From positions 1 through 64,000 of the forward strand of contig NZ_JAMWZS010000003.1 of the NCBI RefSeq assembly GCF_024282095.1: a stretch of 64,000 bases of DNA. The letters run 5' to 3'. Origin of the DNA: Nitrosomonas sp. GTDB lineage: Bacteria > Pseudomonadota > Gammaproteobacteria > Burkholderiales > Nitrosomonadaceae. The position numbers and the translations under genes were made by a program. The notes under the pieces are model-generated. The model had not been told where the DNA came from and ran no database searches. It saw only the letters and a list, made by a program, of their open reading frames with translations. This document shows positions 19,285 to 29,085 of the stretch, one piece after another (within the stretch, counting starts at the first letter, position 1; each line of letters begins with the position of its first letter).

Positions 19285-20271
19285 ATGCTGATTTTAAGAT
19301 TATTTATTATTCTTTTTCTTACTTTAATTCATATCAGTCCGGCACTTGCTGATGTTTCCAAAGGAACATGGGCAGCGGCTGCACCGGCGCCTGCGCCGCG
19401 CACAGAGGTAGCCGCAGCGGCTATTGACGGTAAAATTTATGTGGTGGGAGGTTTTAATAAACCCAGTTTGAACAATGCCTTGAAATTTGCCATTAGTAGC
19501 GAAGTACAAGTATACGATACTGCTGCAGATTCCTGGTCGCTCACCACGCCGCTGCCACAAGGCCGGCATCATGCGGGAATTGCTGCAATTGACGGATTGT
19601 TGTATATCGTGGGCGGGTTTACAAGATCTTATTTGTCGGTCTGGCATGCGGTTGCCACAGTGTATCAATATAATCCCGTGACTCAGGCATGGCGTGAACT
19701 TGCGCCGATGCCAACCGCACGCGGAGCACTCGGCGTCGCAGTGCATCAGAATCGCTTATATGCAATAGGTGGGTATGATGGCAAACACAATTCCGGTGCC
19801 GTGGAAATTTTTGATCCGCAAACGAATACCTGGTCATCCGGCGCCTCTATGCCGACTCCACGGGACCATCTGTCAGTCGTAATGACTGGAAACCGGATCT
19901 ATGCCATCGGCGGCCGGCCTAAGCTGAATTATCACCGCAATATGGGAACTGTTGAAGAATATGATCCGGGTACTGATCAATGGCGATCCCGTGCGCATCT
20001 GCCGACGCCCCGCAGCGGCATTACTGGAGGCGTCATCAACGATTGGATTTATGTCGTCGGCGGTGAAGCGAAAGAGGGCACGTTTGCCACCAATGAAGCC
20101 TATCATCCTGCGACTGATCAGTGGCGCACCATGGCTCCGATGCCTACCGCGCGCCATGGACTGGGGTCAGCTGTTGTTGCCGGACGGTTGTATGTAATCA
20201 GCGGCGGCCCAGCGCCGGGCGGCTCTTTTAGTCAAATCAATGAAGTCTTTACACCACCCGCGATGGAGTAG
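19285..20271 (+). CDS. Secreted Kelch-repeat beta-propeller protein
   Basis: 328 residues. A signal peptide (residues 1 to about 22, ending PALA) is followed by six Kelch units with the recurrent GG...W...PMPTPR pattern, for example IYVVGG and YAIGG turns. It probably folds as one six-bladed propeller in the periplasm or outside. A GGAGG site nine bases before ATG 19285 decides this start over an in-frame TTG at 19258. Some propellers of this kind bind sugars, but no ligand can be named here. Confidence 0.85.
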   Translation: MLILRLFIILFLTLIHISPALADVSKGTWAAAAPAPAPRTEVAAAAIDGKIYVVGGFNKPSLNNALKFAISSEVQVYDTAADSWSLTTPLPQGRHHAGIAAIDGLLYIVGGFTRSYLSVWHAVATVYQYNPVTQAWRELAPMPTARGALGVAVHQNRLYAIGGYDGKHNSGAVEIFDPQTNTWSSGASMPTPRDHLSVVMTGNRIYAIGGRPKLNYHRNMGTVEEYDPGTDQWRSRAHLPTPRSGITGGVINDWIYVVGGEAKEGTFATNEAYHPATDQWRTMAPMPTARHGLGSAVVAGRLYVISGGPAPGGSFSQINEVFTPPAME

Positions 20272-20349
20272 TTCTAAGAAACCCTGGCTGATCGATAAGT
20301 CTGCGACAGCAACCATTCTGTTTCAGTGCTTGATCAAAGGGAGTTGATA

Positions 20350-20721
20350 ATGAAGAAAGAAAAGCAAAAAATCACTGTCTATTATGATGGCGCGTGCCCC
20401 AGTTGCATCAAGGACCGGAAAAACTACGAGAAGCTGGCAGGGAAAAATGGAGAAGATGTGTGCTGGTTCGATATCAGCGGACAGGATGCCTATCTGCGCG
20501 ACATCGGTATTGATCCTCACAAGGCCCTATCCGAATTACATGTTCGCGATGAACGCCAACAGATAGTTTCCGAACTCGATGCTTATATCTTATTGATGTC
20601 GCGGGTATACCTACTAAAACCGCTGGCCTGGTTGATCGGTCTGCCGGTGATTCGGCCATTGCTGGCGTCGCTCTACCACCGCATGGTCAATCGGCGTTTG
20701 AAAAGAAGCGGGCGCCTGTAA
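20350..20721 (+). CDS. DCC-family thiol-disulfide oxidoreductase-like protein (DUF393)
   Basis: 123 residues. YYDGACPSC at residues 11-19 is the DUF393 signature, with C16 and C19 forming a CXXC site after the DG pair. A thioredoxin-like fold is expected and the physiological substrate is unknown. AAGGGAG before the ATG supports the start, in preference to an in-frame TTG at 20326. It lies 78 bases after the Kelch gene and may be co-transcribed. Confidence 0.85.
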   Translation: MKKEKQKITVYYDGACPSCIKDRKNYEKLAGKNGEDVCWFDISGQDAYLRDIGIDPHKALSELHVRDERQQIVSELDAYILLMSRVYLLKPLAWLIGLPVIRPLLASLYHRMVNRRLKRSGRL

Positions 20722-20846
20722 ATCAATATTTATGACGGTTATTGCCCTGGCATTGTCAGCACCGAAGTGTATATCCAGAAACATTGTGGTATTGTGAAAG
20801 TAACGAGTGTCCCATTGATCCTTTCCCTACGCGCAAGGAGATCAAC

Positions 20847-21920
20847 ATGAAAAATCCCATAAAGCAATTCATCTTGTTGTTCTGCACACTGATTTTTGTC
20901 GGCAGTATCAATGTGGCATCCGCTGATACTGCTGGTGATGCTGAAATATTGTTTAACTGGGCTGAGAATAATTACTCACAGTATTTTCCCAGTCACCAGG
21001 TAACACAAAGTAGCGCGCCATGGTTGTTTCGGTTTTATCCGGAAACAAATACTTATGCGGGTGTTAACACAACGGATAACGGTGTTTATGTATTGGGCGG
21101 TACTTGGGGGAATGTCAATCCGACGTATATTGATAGTTTGCCTAATTTATTGCTGACAGCAATCAATGCCGCGATTGTTGTCCTTGGTCACCCCGAGCAT
21201 GTCACTGCAGCAAAGCCGTTGCTCGCAGGACTGCCGGTGCAATACGGCGGTACCCCGAAGCCGGCAGACACGGTATTGTTCGTTGTTTCCGCGCAGGATG
21301 GCCCTATGCCGCAGACACGTCTCGATGCAGAAGCAGTGGCTTTACTGCCTCGCGCGATGGATGCCATCCTCGTGACGAGAACGGCTGATGTTGATGCGGA
21401 GTTACTCCAACTCGTGATCGTTGAAATACGGGAGGTGTTGGAACAAGCGGGTGATCCACGTTGGAGCGCTATGCCGTTGATCAAAGAGACGGATCCAAAC
21501 ATTCGCCTGACACTGCGCGGGCTTCAACCGTTACCTACCGGACGTGCGCTCGTCGTGCTCGGTCAGTCGAGCGCTGTGGACCTCACCACGCCGTTGCTGG
21601 CGGGATTGCCGTCCAGGCTCGGACCACCGTCAATTGTGGGTGATGGACTGCTATTCGTTGTCTCAGCTCAGGATGGACCGATGCCTCAGACTCGCCAACA
21701 GATCGAGGCGATTGTCGGGAGTCCGCACGCAGCTGACGCTATCTTCCTTGTCAACGCCAAGGCTCAGCCTGATCGGGAGTTGCAGGAGCTGGTGATCGTC
21801 GAAATGCGCGATCTATTGGGTGCGATGAGTGAGCCACACTGGGATTCGATGCCGGTGCTCCGGGATACCGATCCAAATGTGGGGCTGACGCTACGTGGCC
21901 TATTGCTTCCGGCACCGTAA
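20847..21920 (+). CDS. Secreted protein with two degenerate EF-Tu-like repeats
   Basis: 357 residues. A signal peptide ends near residue 26. Residues about 29-102 (ILFNWAENNYSQYFPSH to YIDSLPNLL) form a module also seen in the protein at 35587-36612. Residues about 108-226 and 233-352 are tandem repeats that recall EF-Tu: VVSAQDGPMPQTR matches the switch II/G3-proximal segment, VIVEIREVLE the following helix, and DPNVGLTLRGL a domain 2 segment. The P-loop lysine and the NKxD motif are missing, so GTP binding is unlikely. AAGGAG precedes the chosen ATG. Function is unknown. Confidence 0.75.
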   Translation: MKNPIKQFILLFCTLIFVGSINVASADTAGDAEILFNWAENNYSQYFPSHQVTQSSAPWLFRFYPETNTYAGVNTTDNGVYVLGGTWGNVNPTYIDSLPNLLLTAINAAIVVLGHPEHVTAAKPLLAGLPVQYGGTPKPADTVLFVVSAQDGPMPQTRLDAEAVALLPRAMDAILVTRTADVDAELLQLVIVEIREVLEQAGDPRWSAMPLIKETDPNIRLTLRGLQPLPTGRALVVLGQSSAVDLTTPLLAGLPSRLGPPSIVGDGLLFVVSAQDGPMPQTRQQIEAIVGSPHAADAIFLVNAKAQPDRELQELVIVEMRDLLGAMSEPHWDSMPVLRDTDPNVGLTLRGLLLPAP

Positions 21921-22023
21921 GTTAGCAACCCAAAAATCTTAGGTGATGGCAGCTACCTTGAATAGAAACGCAAAAACATTGGTGTCAGCATCATTTTCCA
22001 GATAATTGATTAGAAGGCTTCGA

Positions 22024-22584
22024 TTAACTGGCAATGACTTGTATATCAGGCTCGATGGTTTTCAGCATATTTTCAATACCTCTCAGGGTGCCTGATATGG
22101 AACTGGGGCAAGTGCCGCAGGCGCCTTGGTAGTGGATACGTAAGATGTTGCCTTCGAGTCCTAAAATATGTAAATCGCCGCCATCATGTTGCAAATAGGG
22201 ACGAACTTCTTCATCCAGCAGGACATTGATCCTTTCCAACCGTAGCTGATCTTCCGGACTTAAGTCGGAAAGTGCATTGTTAGCGGCAGCAACTGTCTCA
22301 GCGGATTGCGCTGAGGCGGCGGGCGCTGCACGGATGGGGTCGGCAATTTCACGTGCAAGGTCTTGCCAGTTGGCATCGCCATCCTGGGTGACGGTGATCC
22401 AATGGTCAATGTAAAACACATTGGTGACATGGTCGATATCAAAGAGTGCAGACGCCAGCGGGTCATCTTTGGCGGCTTCGGCATTGTCGTACGATCGCGC
22501 AATTCCCCAGGTCAAAGGTTCCTTGAGGATGAACTTCAAAGCGTTTTTATTCGGTGTTCCTTCAATATCAGCAATTTTTGGCAT
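22024..22584 (-). CDS. Nfu-type iron-sulfur carrier
   Basis: 186 residues: an Nfu N-terminal domain (about residues 1-85), an Ala-rich linker and a NifU C-terminal domain (about 112-186) with the cluster motif CGTC (C156, C159). It binds a [4Fe-4S] cluster at a dimer interface and delivers it to target proteins. It closes the SUF gene series, 115 bases after sufU, and may have its own signals since that gap is the largest after sufB. Confidence 0.9.
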   Translation of the reverse strand: MPKIADIEGTPNKNALKFILKEPLTWGIARSYDNAEAAKDDPLASALFDIDHVTNVFYIDHWITVTQDGDANWQDLAREIADPIRAAPAASAQSAETVAAANNALSDLSPEDQLRLERINVLLDEEVRPYLQHDGGDLHILGLEGNILRIHYQGACGTCPSSISGTLRGIENMLKTIEPDIQVIAS

Positions 22585-22699
22585 TTTAGTTTTAATACTG
22601 AATTATGAAATAGTTATCAGGAAAATGGTTATTTACATATAAAACTGAATGGATAAATAGATATGCGCAAATCCACTGTTGGGTGTTACTTTTCGTAAA

Positions 22700-23185
22700 C
22701 TAGGAATTATCTGGTACTACTGTCTGTACCGGATCATTATTGGCTTCAGTCGATGCGCTGGCGATAGAGTTGAGCGCGGCATGCAGGGTATGCCACGGCA
22801 AAATCGCACATTTAACGCGTGTTGGCAGATCACGTATGCCGGAGAAAACCGTCAAGCGCCCAAGGTGATGCGGATGATTGACATCCAATTTTCCGGTGGC
22901 CAATTCACGAAACTCATGAATCAGTGTTTCCGCATCCAAACGAGATTTACCTTTGACAGCGGCTGTCATCATGGATGCCGATGCCTTGCAGATCGCGCAG
23001 GACTCGCCCTGAAATGCGATGTTATCGATCTGATCGTTTTGAAGTTGTAATGTGATGTCCAGGCGATCGCCGCATAGCGGGTTATGACCTACTGCATGAT
23101 GACTGGCGCAATCCAGTTTGCCATAATTACGCGGTTTTCGATTATGGTCGAGTATGACTTCCTGATAGAGTGAATTGGTGTGCAT
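22700..23185 (-). CDS. sufU: Fe-S assembly protein SufU
   Basis: 161 residues of the IscU/SufU fold. The conserved cysteines are C38 (NPLCGD), C63 (ESCAIC) and C126 (RVKCAIL), and the insertion before the third cysteine is of SufU rather than IscU type. SufU activates SufS by accepting its persulfide, often with zinc at the site. Its ATG overlaps the sufS stop. SufU is better known from Gram-positive bacteria; here it takes the place of SufE. Confidence 0.93.
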   Translation of the reverse strand: MHTNSLYQEVILDHNRKPRNYGKLDCASHHAVGHNPLCGDRLDITLQLQNDQIDNIAFQGESCAICKASASMMTAAVKGKSRLDAETLIHEFRELATGKLDVNHPHHLGRLTVFSGIRDLPTRVKCAILPWHTLHAALNSIASASTEANNDPVQTVVPDNS

Positions 23186-24444
23186 TATAAAAAAACCTTT
23201 TGGACAGTTTTAATGCCGGCGACCAAGGCGTCCACTTCTGTTTTTTTATTGTAAAAGGCAAATGAGGCCCGGGAAGTGGCCGGGACATTAAAACGCTGCA
23301 TGACAGGTTGTGCACAATGGTGCCCGGTGCGAACTGCAATGCCATCCTGGTTCAGGATGGTGCCGATATCATGCGGATGGATGCCGTCGATGGTGAACGA
23401 GATGACAGCCGTTTTTTCTGCCGCCGTACCAATGATTCTGACACCCGGGATCGCATTCAAACATTCTGTTGCGTAATCAAGCAGGGTGGATTCATACGCA
23501 GCAATATTCTCGATACCGATCGCCGTCAAATAATCAACGGCAGCGCCAAAACCAATGGCTGCGGCGATAGGCGGCGTACCGGCCTCAAATTTGTGTGGGA
23601 TGGTATTGTAGATCGTTTTTTCAAAAGTAACGGAAGCAATCATGTCGCCACCGCCTTTGAAGGGTTGCATGGCTTCAAGTAAAGCAGCTTTGCCATAGAG
23701 TATGCCTACTCCGGTTGGGCCGCAGAGTTTATGCGCAGAAAAGGTATAGAAATCGCAATCCAGTGCTTGCACATCAATCGCAATATGCGGCGCTGCCTGT
23801 GCGCCATCAATCAGAACAGGAACGCCATGTTGGTGAGCAAAATCAATCATGCGTTTGATGGGATTGATGGTACCCAACGCATTCGATACATGAATTAAAC
23901 CAACAAATTTAGTACGTTCATTGAACAATTTCTCATATTCATCCACTTCCAGTTCGCCCTTGTCATTGATCGGGACAACGCGAATTTTTGCACCTTTCTC
24001 AGTAGCCAGCATTTGCCACGGTACGATATTGGAATGATGTTCCAAAGTGGTTAGAATAATTTCATCGCCAGCTTTGATAAATTTACGTCCATAACCGTGC
24101 ATGACCAAATTGATGGAATCGGTTGTGCCGCTGGTAAAAATGACTTCTCTATCTTCGCGCGCATTGATGAATTGCTGCAGTGTGCAACGCGCACGGTGAT
24201 ACTCCAGCGTAGCAACTTCGGATAAATAATGGACAGCACGATTGATATTGGCGTGCTGCGTGGTCTGATAGCGTACCAGACGATCAATGACTTGTTGCGG
24301 CATTTGACTGGATGCAGCATTGTCAAGAAAAACAAGCGGCTTGTTGTCTATTTTGAGTTTAAGAATCGGGAAATCAGCGCGAATCTTTTCCCAATCAAAA
24401 CCGGAAGATATTTCAGATTTCAGAGAAACATTAACTGGATTCAT
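23185..24444 (-). CDS. sufS: Cysteine desulfurase SufS
   Basis: 419 residues, class II cysteine desulfurase. The PLP lysine is K239 in TFSAHKLCGPTG and the persulfide cysteine is C377 in VRTGHHCAQP. It removes sulfur from cysteine for Fe-S cluster synthesis and hands it to SufU. It overlaps sufU by one base and sits two bases from sufD. Confidence 0.96.
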   Translation of the reverse strand: MNPVNVSLKSEISSGFDWEKIRADFPILKLKIDNKPLVFLDNAASSQMPQQVIDRLVRYQTTQHANINRAVHYLSEVATLEYHRARCTLQQFINAREDREVIFTSGTTDSINLVMHGYGRKFIKAGDEIILTTLEHHSNIVPWQMLATEKGAKIRVVPINDKGELEVDEYEKLFNERTKFVGLIHVSNALGTINPIKRMIDFAHQHGVPVLIDGAQAAPHIAIDVQALDCDFYTFSAHKLCGPTGVGILYGKAALLEAMQPFKGGGDMIASVTFEKTIYNTIPHKFEAGTPPIAAAIGFGAAVDYLTAIGIENIAAYESTLLDYATECLNAIPGVRIIGTAAEKTAVISFTIDGIHPHDIGTILNQDGIAVRTGHHCAQPVMQRFNVPATSRASFAFYNKKTEVDALVAGIKTVQKVFL

Positions 24445-24446
24445 GA

Positions 24447-25748
24447 TTAGTTACTCTGGGTTTGATTAAGAACAGTCTGTTCCAATTGTTGCCTGAGCGA
24501 AGTAACAGGGATACGGCTGATGATTTCTGCACCAAATGCGTAAGTTAATAAATTGCGCGCAGCTACTTCTGATAAGCCACGGCTTTCCAGATAGAAAATC
24601 TCTTCTTGATCCAACTGCCCGACTGTTGCGCCGTGTGCGCATTTAACGTCATCGGCAAAAATTTCCAATTGCGGTTTAGTATTCACTTGTGCTGTTTTGC
24701 TGAGTAACAGGTTGCGGCTGGATTGCGACGAGTTGGTATGTTGCGCATGTGGGCGCACCATGATTTTTCCATTAAACACAGCATGTGCTGCGTCATCGAC
24801 GATGCATTTATGCTGCTGGCGGCTGGTGCCGTTAGGTTTAAGATGGTCGATGCAGGTGTGCGTGTCGGCCAGTTGACGATCCGCAATCAGCGTTAATCCG
24901 TCAATAGTACATTCTGCCGCTTCATCCGTTAATCGAACATCCAGGTTGTAGCGGGAAATCTGCGATCCCAGTGAAATGCTGACAGATTGATAATTACTGG
25001 CATGAGCCAGTGACACTGCACAGTTTGCCAAATGAAAAGCTTGCGTGCTTTCTCGTTGAATGCGAATGTGCTTGGCGTGTGCATTAGCAGCCAGATTGAT
25101 TTCTGTTACTGAGTTGGTGATGTAGGTTCCTTGCTGAAGCGCTACATAATCTTCAATCAGTGTTACATTGCTTCCGGTTTCGCCAATCAATAAACAGCGT
25201 GGATAGCTGGTGACTTCATTTTGTGTGGCGATGAATAACAGGTGAACAGGTTCAGCAATGGCGGTATGCTTCGGGATCAATATCAATGCGCCATCCCGTA
25301 GAAATGCTGTGTTCAACGCGGTAAATACATTGTTGTCAAATTTGGCGTATTGTCCCAAGTGGGACTCCAGAATTGATGCATGCGTGGATAAGAATGCCGG
25401 CAAGTTACCAATTACAAGTGCTGCGGAGTCGATAATGGTTGATAATTGCGATGAATAATGACCATCAACAAACACCAGACGGTTTTTTACTTCTTTCACG
25501 CATAGATGCGCAATATCCTGCACCTGTAGGTTGCTGTCAGGTTGTGACGGCTGATAGGGCAGATCAGCTAACGATGAAATGTCCGTAAAGCGCCACTCTT
25601 CATCACGTTTAGTGGGTAGTCTCTGCGTACTGACACGATCAATGGCTCGAGCGCGTAATTGACTCAACCAGGACAGCGATTCGGTTGGTTTTGTCGACCA
25701 CGATTTCAGCAAGCACTCAAGATAATTGGTATGGGTTGTTTCACTCAT
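24447..25748 (-). CDS. sufD: Fe-S assembly complex subunit SufD
   Basis: 433 residues with the beta-helical core of SufB/D proteins. The C-terminal segment [26 protein letters not shown] is characteristic (KCAHGAT with the conserved His). SufD joins SufB and SufC in the SufBC2D scaffold. It overlaps sufC by four bases. Confidence 0.95.
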   Translation of the reverse strand: MSETTHTNYLECLLKSWSTKPTESLSWLSQLRARAIDRVSTQRLPTKRDEEWRFTDISSLADLPYQPSQPDSNLQVQDIAHLCVKEVKNRLVFVDGHYSSQLSTIIDSAALVIGNLPAFLSTHASILESHLGQYAKFDNNVFTALNTAFLRDGALILIPKHTAIAEPVHLLFIATQNEVTSYPRCLLIGETGSNVTLIEDYVALQQGTYITNSVTEINLAANAHAKHIRIQRESTQAFHLANCAVSLAHASNYQSVSISLGSQISRYNLDVRLTDEAAECTIDGLTLIADRQLADTHTCIDHLKPNGTSRQQHKCIVDDAAHAVFNGKIMVRPHAQHTNSSQSSRNLLLSKTAQVNTKPQLEIFADDVKCAHGATVGQLDQEEIFYLESRGLSEVAARNLLTYAFGAEIISRIPVTSLRQQLEQTVLNQTQSN

Positions 25749-26539
25749 ACGATGACCCCGGCAACGGATTGTTTATTTGCGCTGATCCAGTCATAACCCC
25801 GTGTTTCCAGCTCCAATGCCAATTCCTTGCCACCCGTCATGACGATGCGACCTGCCTGCATGACATGTACAAAATCGGGCACGATATAATCCAGCAAGCG
25901 TTGATAATGCGTCACCAGAATCATTGCGTTATTTGGGTTGGCGATCTGATTGACGCCATTGGCTACAATTTTAAGTGCGTCAATGTCCAATCCTGAATCT
26001 GTTTCATCCAGAATACTGAGTTTAGGTTCCAGTAATGCCATCTGCAAAATTTCATTACGTTTTTTCTCGCCGCCGGAAAAGCCTTCATTGACACTGCGAT
26101 CCAGGAAATCAGGTTTCATGTCCAGTAATTTCATTTTTTCACGCACAAAATCATCAAATTCAAGTGGATCCAGCTCTGCTTTACCGCGCTGCCCTTGTAC
26201 GGTATTGTAGGCGAGGCGAAGAAATTGCGTGTTAGCGACACCAGGAATTTCAATAGGATATTGGAAAGCTAAAAATAGCCCAGCGCGAGCGCGTTCTTCG
26301 GGGGGCAGTTCCAATAGGTTTTTACCTTCAAATTGAATCGATCCTCCGGTGACTTCATACGCTGAATGACCGGCAAGTACCTTTGCAAAAGTGCTTTTTC
26401 CAGATCCATTGAGACCCATAATGGCGTGTATTTCTCCACGCTTAACTGTGAGATCAATGCCTTTCAGAATTTCTGTACCGTTGATACTGGCGCGCAGCCC
26501 TTGAACAGAAAGAATGGTAGTACTATTTTTATTAATCAT
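25745..26539 (-). CDS. sufC: SUF system ATPase SufC
   Basis: 264 residues, soluble ABC-type ATPase. Walker [10 protein letters not shown] lies at about residues 42-50, the signature [13 protein letters not shown] at about 153-165, and the Walker [11 protein letters not shown] near 175-184. It drives structural changes of the SufBD scaffold. Four-base overlaps tie it to sufB and sufD. Confidence 0.97.
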   Translation of the reverse strand: MINKNSTTILSVQGLRASINGTEILKGIDLTVKRGEIHAIMGLNGSGKSTFAKVLAGHSAYEVTGGSIQFEGKNLLELPPEERARAGLFLAFQYPIEIPGVANTQFLRLAYNTVQGQRGKAELDPLEFDDFVREKMKLLDMKPDFLDRSVNEGFSGGEKKRNEILQMALLEPKLSILDETDSGLDIDALKIVANGVNQIANPNNAMILVTHYQRLLDYIVPDFVHVMQAGRIVMTGGKELALELETRGYDWISANKQSVAGVIV

Positions 26540-27972
26540 CCGACACTTCCTTCCAATTTGAAGCTCAGAAGTTTTGTGGCTTCAACAGCAAATTCCATCG
26601 GTAATTGTTGAAATACATCTTTACAAAACCCATTAATAATCATTGAAACTGCTTCCTCTGCATCAATACCGCGTTGAGAGAAATAAAAAAGCTGATCTTC
26701 ACCGATCTTGGAAGTGGATGCTTCATGTTCAACTTTTGCACTGTTGTTATGCACCTGAATATATGGAAAGGTATGTGCGCCGCATTGATCGCCGATCAGC
26801 ATGGAATCACATTGTGAATAGTTGCGTGCATTCTCTGCAGTCGGAGCAATGCGCACAAGACCACGATAGCTGCTGTTCGAGTGTCCCGATGAAATACCTT
26901 TGCTGACGATGGTGCTGCGCGTGTTTTTTCCAAGATGAATCATTTTGGTACCGGTATCCGCCTGTTGATAATTGTTTGTGACGGCCACAGAATAAAACTC
27001 ACCGACCGAGTTATCGCCACGCAAAATACACGATGGATATTTCCAGGTGATGGCCGAACCGGTTTCCACTTGTGTCCAGGAAATTCGGGAATTAATGCCT
27101 TTTGCTAATCCCCGTTTAGTGACAAAATTGAATATGCCGCCAACACCATTTTCATCGCCAGCATACCAATTCTGAACGGTTGAGTATTTAATGTCAGCGT
27201 TATCCAATGCGATTAATTCAACCACTGCCGCATGCAATTGATTCGTGTCAAATCTAGGCGCGGTACAACCTTCGAGATAGGAAACCGATGCGCCTTCTTC
27301 GGCAATGATCAATGTGCGCTCAAACTGCCCGGATCCTTCCGTATTGATACGGAAATAAGTGGATAAATCCATTGGGCATTTAACGCCTTTGGGAATGAAA
27401 CAAAAAGAACCATCGGTAAACACTGCAGAATTCAATGCTGCAAAGTAGTTATCACCGACTGGAACAACAGATCCTAAGTATTTCTGGATAAGCTCAGGGT
27501 GCGTTTGTACCGCTTCCGAAATAGAGCAGAAAATAATACCTACTTCAGCGAGTTTTTCCTTATAGGTGGTTGCTACTGAAACACTATCAAAGATGACGTC
27601 AACAGCCACACCGGCAAGTGCTGCACGTTCGTGCATAGGTACGCCAAGCTTCTCGAATGTGCGTAATAATTCAGGATCAACTTCATCCATGCTGGCCAAT
27701 TTTTTCTTTGGTTTTGGCGCTGAGTAATAACTGATGGCCTGAAAATCAATTTTTGGATAATGTACATTCTGCCATTCAGGTTCAGTCATTGTCAGCCATT
27801 TCTGATAGGCTTTCAGGCGAAATGACAAAAGCCACTCGGGCTCATTTTTTTTGGTCGAGATTAATCGGATAATATCTTCATTGAGTCCTTTAGGTGCGAT
27901 GTCAGACTCAATTTCAGTCACGAAGCCATGTTTATACGGTTGATTAACCAGACTTTGCAATACTGCGCTCAT
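26536..27972 (-). CDS. sufB: Fe-S assembly scaffold SufB
   Basis: 478 residues, full length. The conserved C-terminal block ([24 protein letters not shown]) and the [10 protein letters not shown] motif are present. SufB is the subunit on which the nascent cluster forms. The 123-base gap before it separates it from the A-type carrier gene, but all genes share one strand and probably one transcript. Confidence 0.97.
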   Translation of the reverse strand: MSAVLQSLVNQPYKHGFVTEIESDIAPKGLNEDIIRLISTKKNEPEWLLSFRLKAYQKWLTMTEPEWQNVHYPKIDFQAISYYSAPKPKKKLASMDEVDPELLRTFEKLGVPMHERAALAGVAVDVIFDSVSVATTYKEKLAEVGIIFCSISEAVQTHPELIQKYLGSVVPVGDNYFAALNSAVFTDGSFCFIPKGVKCPMDLSTYFRINTEGSGQFERTLIIAEEGASVSYLEGCTAPRFDTNQLHAAVVELIALDNADIKYSTVQNWYAGDENGVGGIFNFVTKRGLAKGINSRISWTQVETGSAITWKYPSCILRGDNSVGEFYSVAVTNNYQQADTGTKMIHLGKNTRSTIVSKGISSGHSNSSYRGLVRIAPTAENARNYSQCDSMLIGDQCGAHTFPYIQVHNNSAKVEHEASTSKIGEDQLFYFSQRGIDAEEAVSMIINGFCKDVFQQLPMEFAVEATKLLSFKLEGSVG

Positions 27973-28095
27973 TTGGTTTATTCCTTTATTTTAGTATCTT
28001 TAATTTGGAACAGATATCTTATAATCTTAATTGTCCGACAATCGGATTATTTCATTTGTAAACAGAGAGTATGCCGCAAAAGAACCTGCGATTGA

Positions 28096-28437
28096 TTAGA
28101 TCTTAGCAGATTCTTTTACGCTGAAACTATCACCACAGCCGCATGTATTATCAATATTAGGATTGATAAACTTGAAAACGCTGTTGAGGCCTTCCTTGGC
28201 GAAATCAATTTGCGATCCATCCACGTAAGGCAGGCTGTTTATATCTACAACAATTTTAGTTTTATGGGACTCAAATAATTGATCATCAGGAAGAATCTCA
28301 TCAGCATAATCAAATACATAAGAAAATCCTGAGCAGCCTGATTTCTTGATTCCGATCCGGAATGCACTTCCTTTACCTCGTTTTGCGAGTTGCTGTTGGA
28401 TATGCTTTGCGGCATTTTCAGTTAACGTAATTGGCAT
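28096..28437 (-). CDS. A-type Fe-S carrier (SufA/IscA family)
   Basis: 113 residues of the HesB family. The three ligand cysteines are C35 (KSGCSGFSY) and C99/C101 (NTCGCGDSF). It carries clusters or iron between scaffold and targets. Its place between iscR and sufB supports a SufA role, although the sequence alone does not separate SufA from IscA. Confidence 0.92.
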   Translation of the reverse strand: MPITLTENAAKHIQQQLAKRGKGSAFRIGIKKSGCSGFSYVFDYADEILPDDQLFESHKTKIVVDINSLPYVDGSQIDFAKEGLNSVFKFINPNIDNTCGCGDSFSVKESAKI

Positions 28438-28520
28438 GACATTAATCCACCGCGATATTTTTCATACGTATAAAATTATCAAGATCCCTGACCATTATTC
28501 TATATGAGTTTTTAATTAAT

Positions 28521-28982
28521 CTATGCAGCAGTCGATTCGCGCATATCAAGAAGCGGCACAACTGATTCATTTTGTTGATTGATTTGATTATCAACCAATT
28601 CCTTCAGTGTTACCGCACCGAGATATTCAAAAATCAGATCATTTAATTTTGCCCACAAGTCATGTGTCATACACTTGCCGTCGTTATGGCAATTCTCTTT
28701 ACCGCCACATTGTGTTGCATCGATTGGTTCGTCGACGGCGAGGATAATGTCTGCTATCGATACTTTATCCAAATCTTTCGCAAGACAATAACCACCGCCA
28801 GGACCACGCACGCTATCAACAAGTTCAGATTGGCGCAGTTTTGCAAATAATTGTTCTAAATAAGATAAAGAAATTTTTTGCCGCTGGCTGATATCCGCTA
28901 ACGTTACCGGATGACTACTTTGTTGCAAAGCAAGGTCAAGTAGTGCTGTTACTGCAAATCTACCTTTTGTTGTTAATCGCAT
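28521..28982 (-). CDS. iscR: Rrf2-family Fe-S regulator IscR
   Basis: 153 residues. Winged helix-turn-helix in the first ~65 residues, then the cluster ligands C92, C98 and C104 with H107 (CGGKENCHNDGKCMTHDLW), the same positions and spacing as E. coli IscR. A cluster-loaded protein should repress type 1 sites. Two such sites overlap its own promoter (29033-29085), so negative feedback over the whole suf operon is expected. Confidence 0.95.
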   Translation of the reverse strand: MRLTTKGRFAVTALLDLALQQSSHPVTLADISQRQKISLSYLEQLFAKLRQSELVDSVRGPGGGYCLAKDLDKVSIADIILAVDEPIDATQCGGKENCHNDGKCMTHDLWAKLNDLIFEYLGAVTLKELVDNQINQQNESVVPLLDMRESTAA

Positions 28983-29032
28983 TATTGGCTCCTATTAAAA
29001 ATCGAGTAGGGTTGGTTGTAAAAAAGGATTGG

Positions 29033-29085
29033 AATACCCGATTAATTCAGTCAACTATACAATACCCGATTGATTTGGTCAACTA
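29033..29085 (-). promoter_or_regulatory. iscR-suf promoter covered by two tandem IscR type 1 boxes
   Basis: Two 25-bp copies begin with AATACCCGATT at 29033 and 29061 and end with GTCAACTA, a period of 28 bases. Both resemble the IscR type 1 consensus (ATACYYGACT...AGTCRRGTAT). On the minus strand a -35 TTGACC (29077-29082) and a -10 TATAGT (29054-29059) are 17 bases apart, so one box covers the -35 and spacer and the other covers the -10 and start region. Confidence 0.8.
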
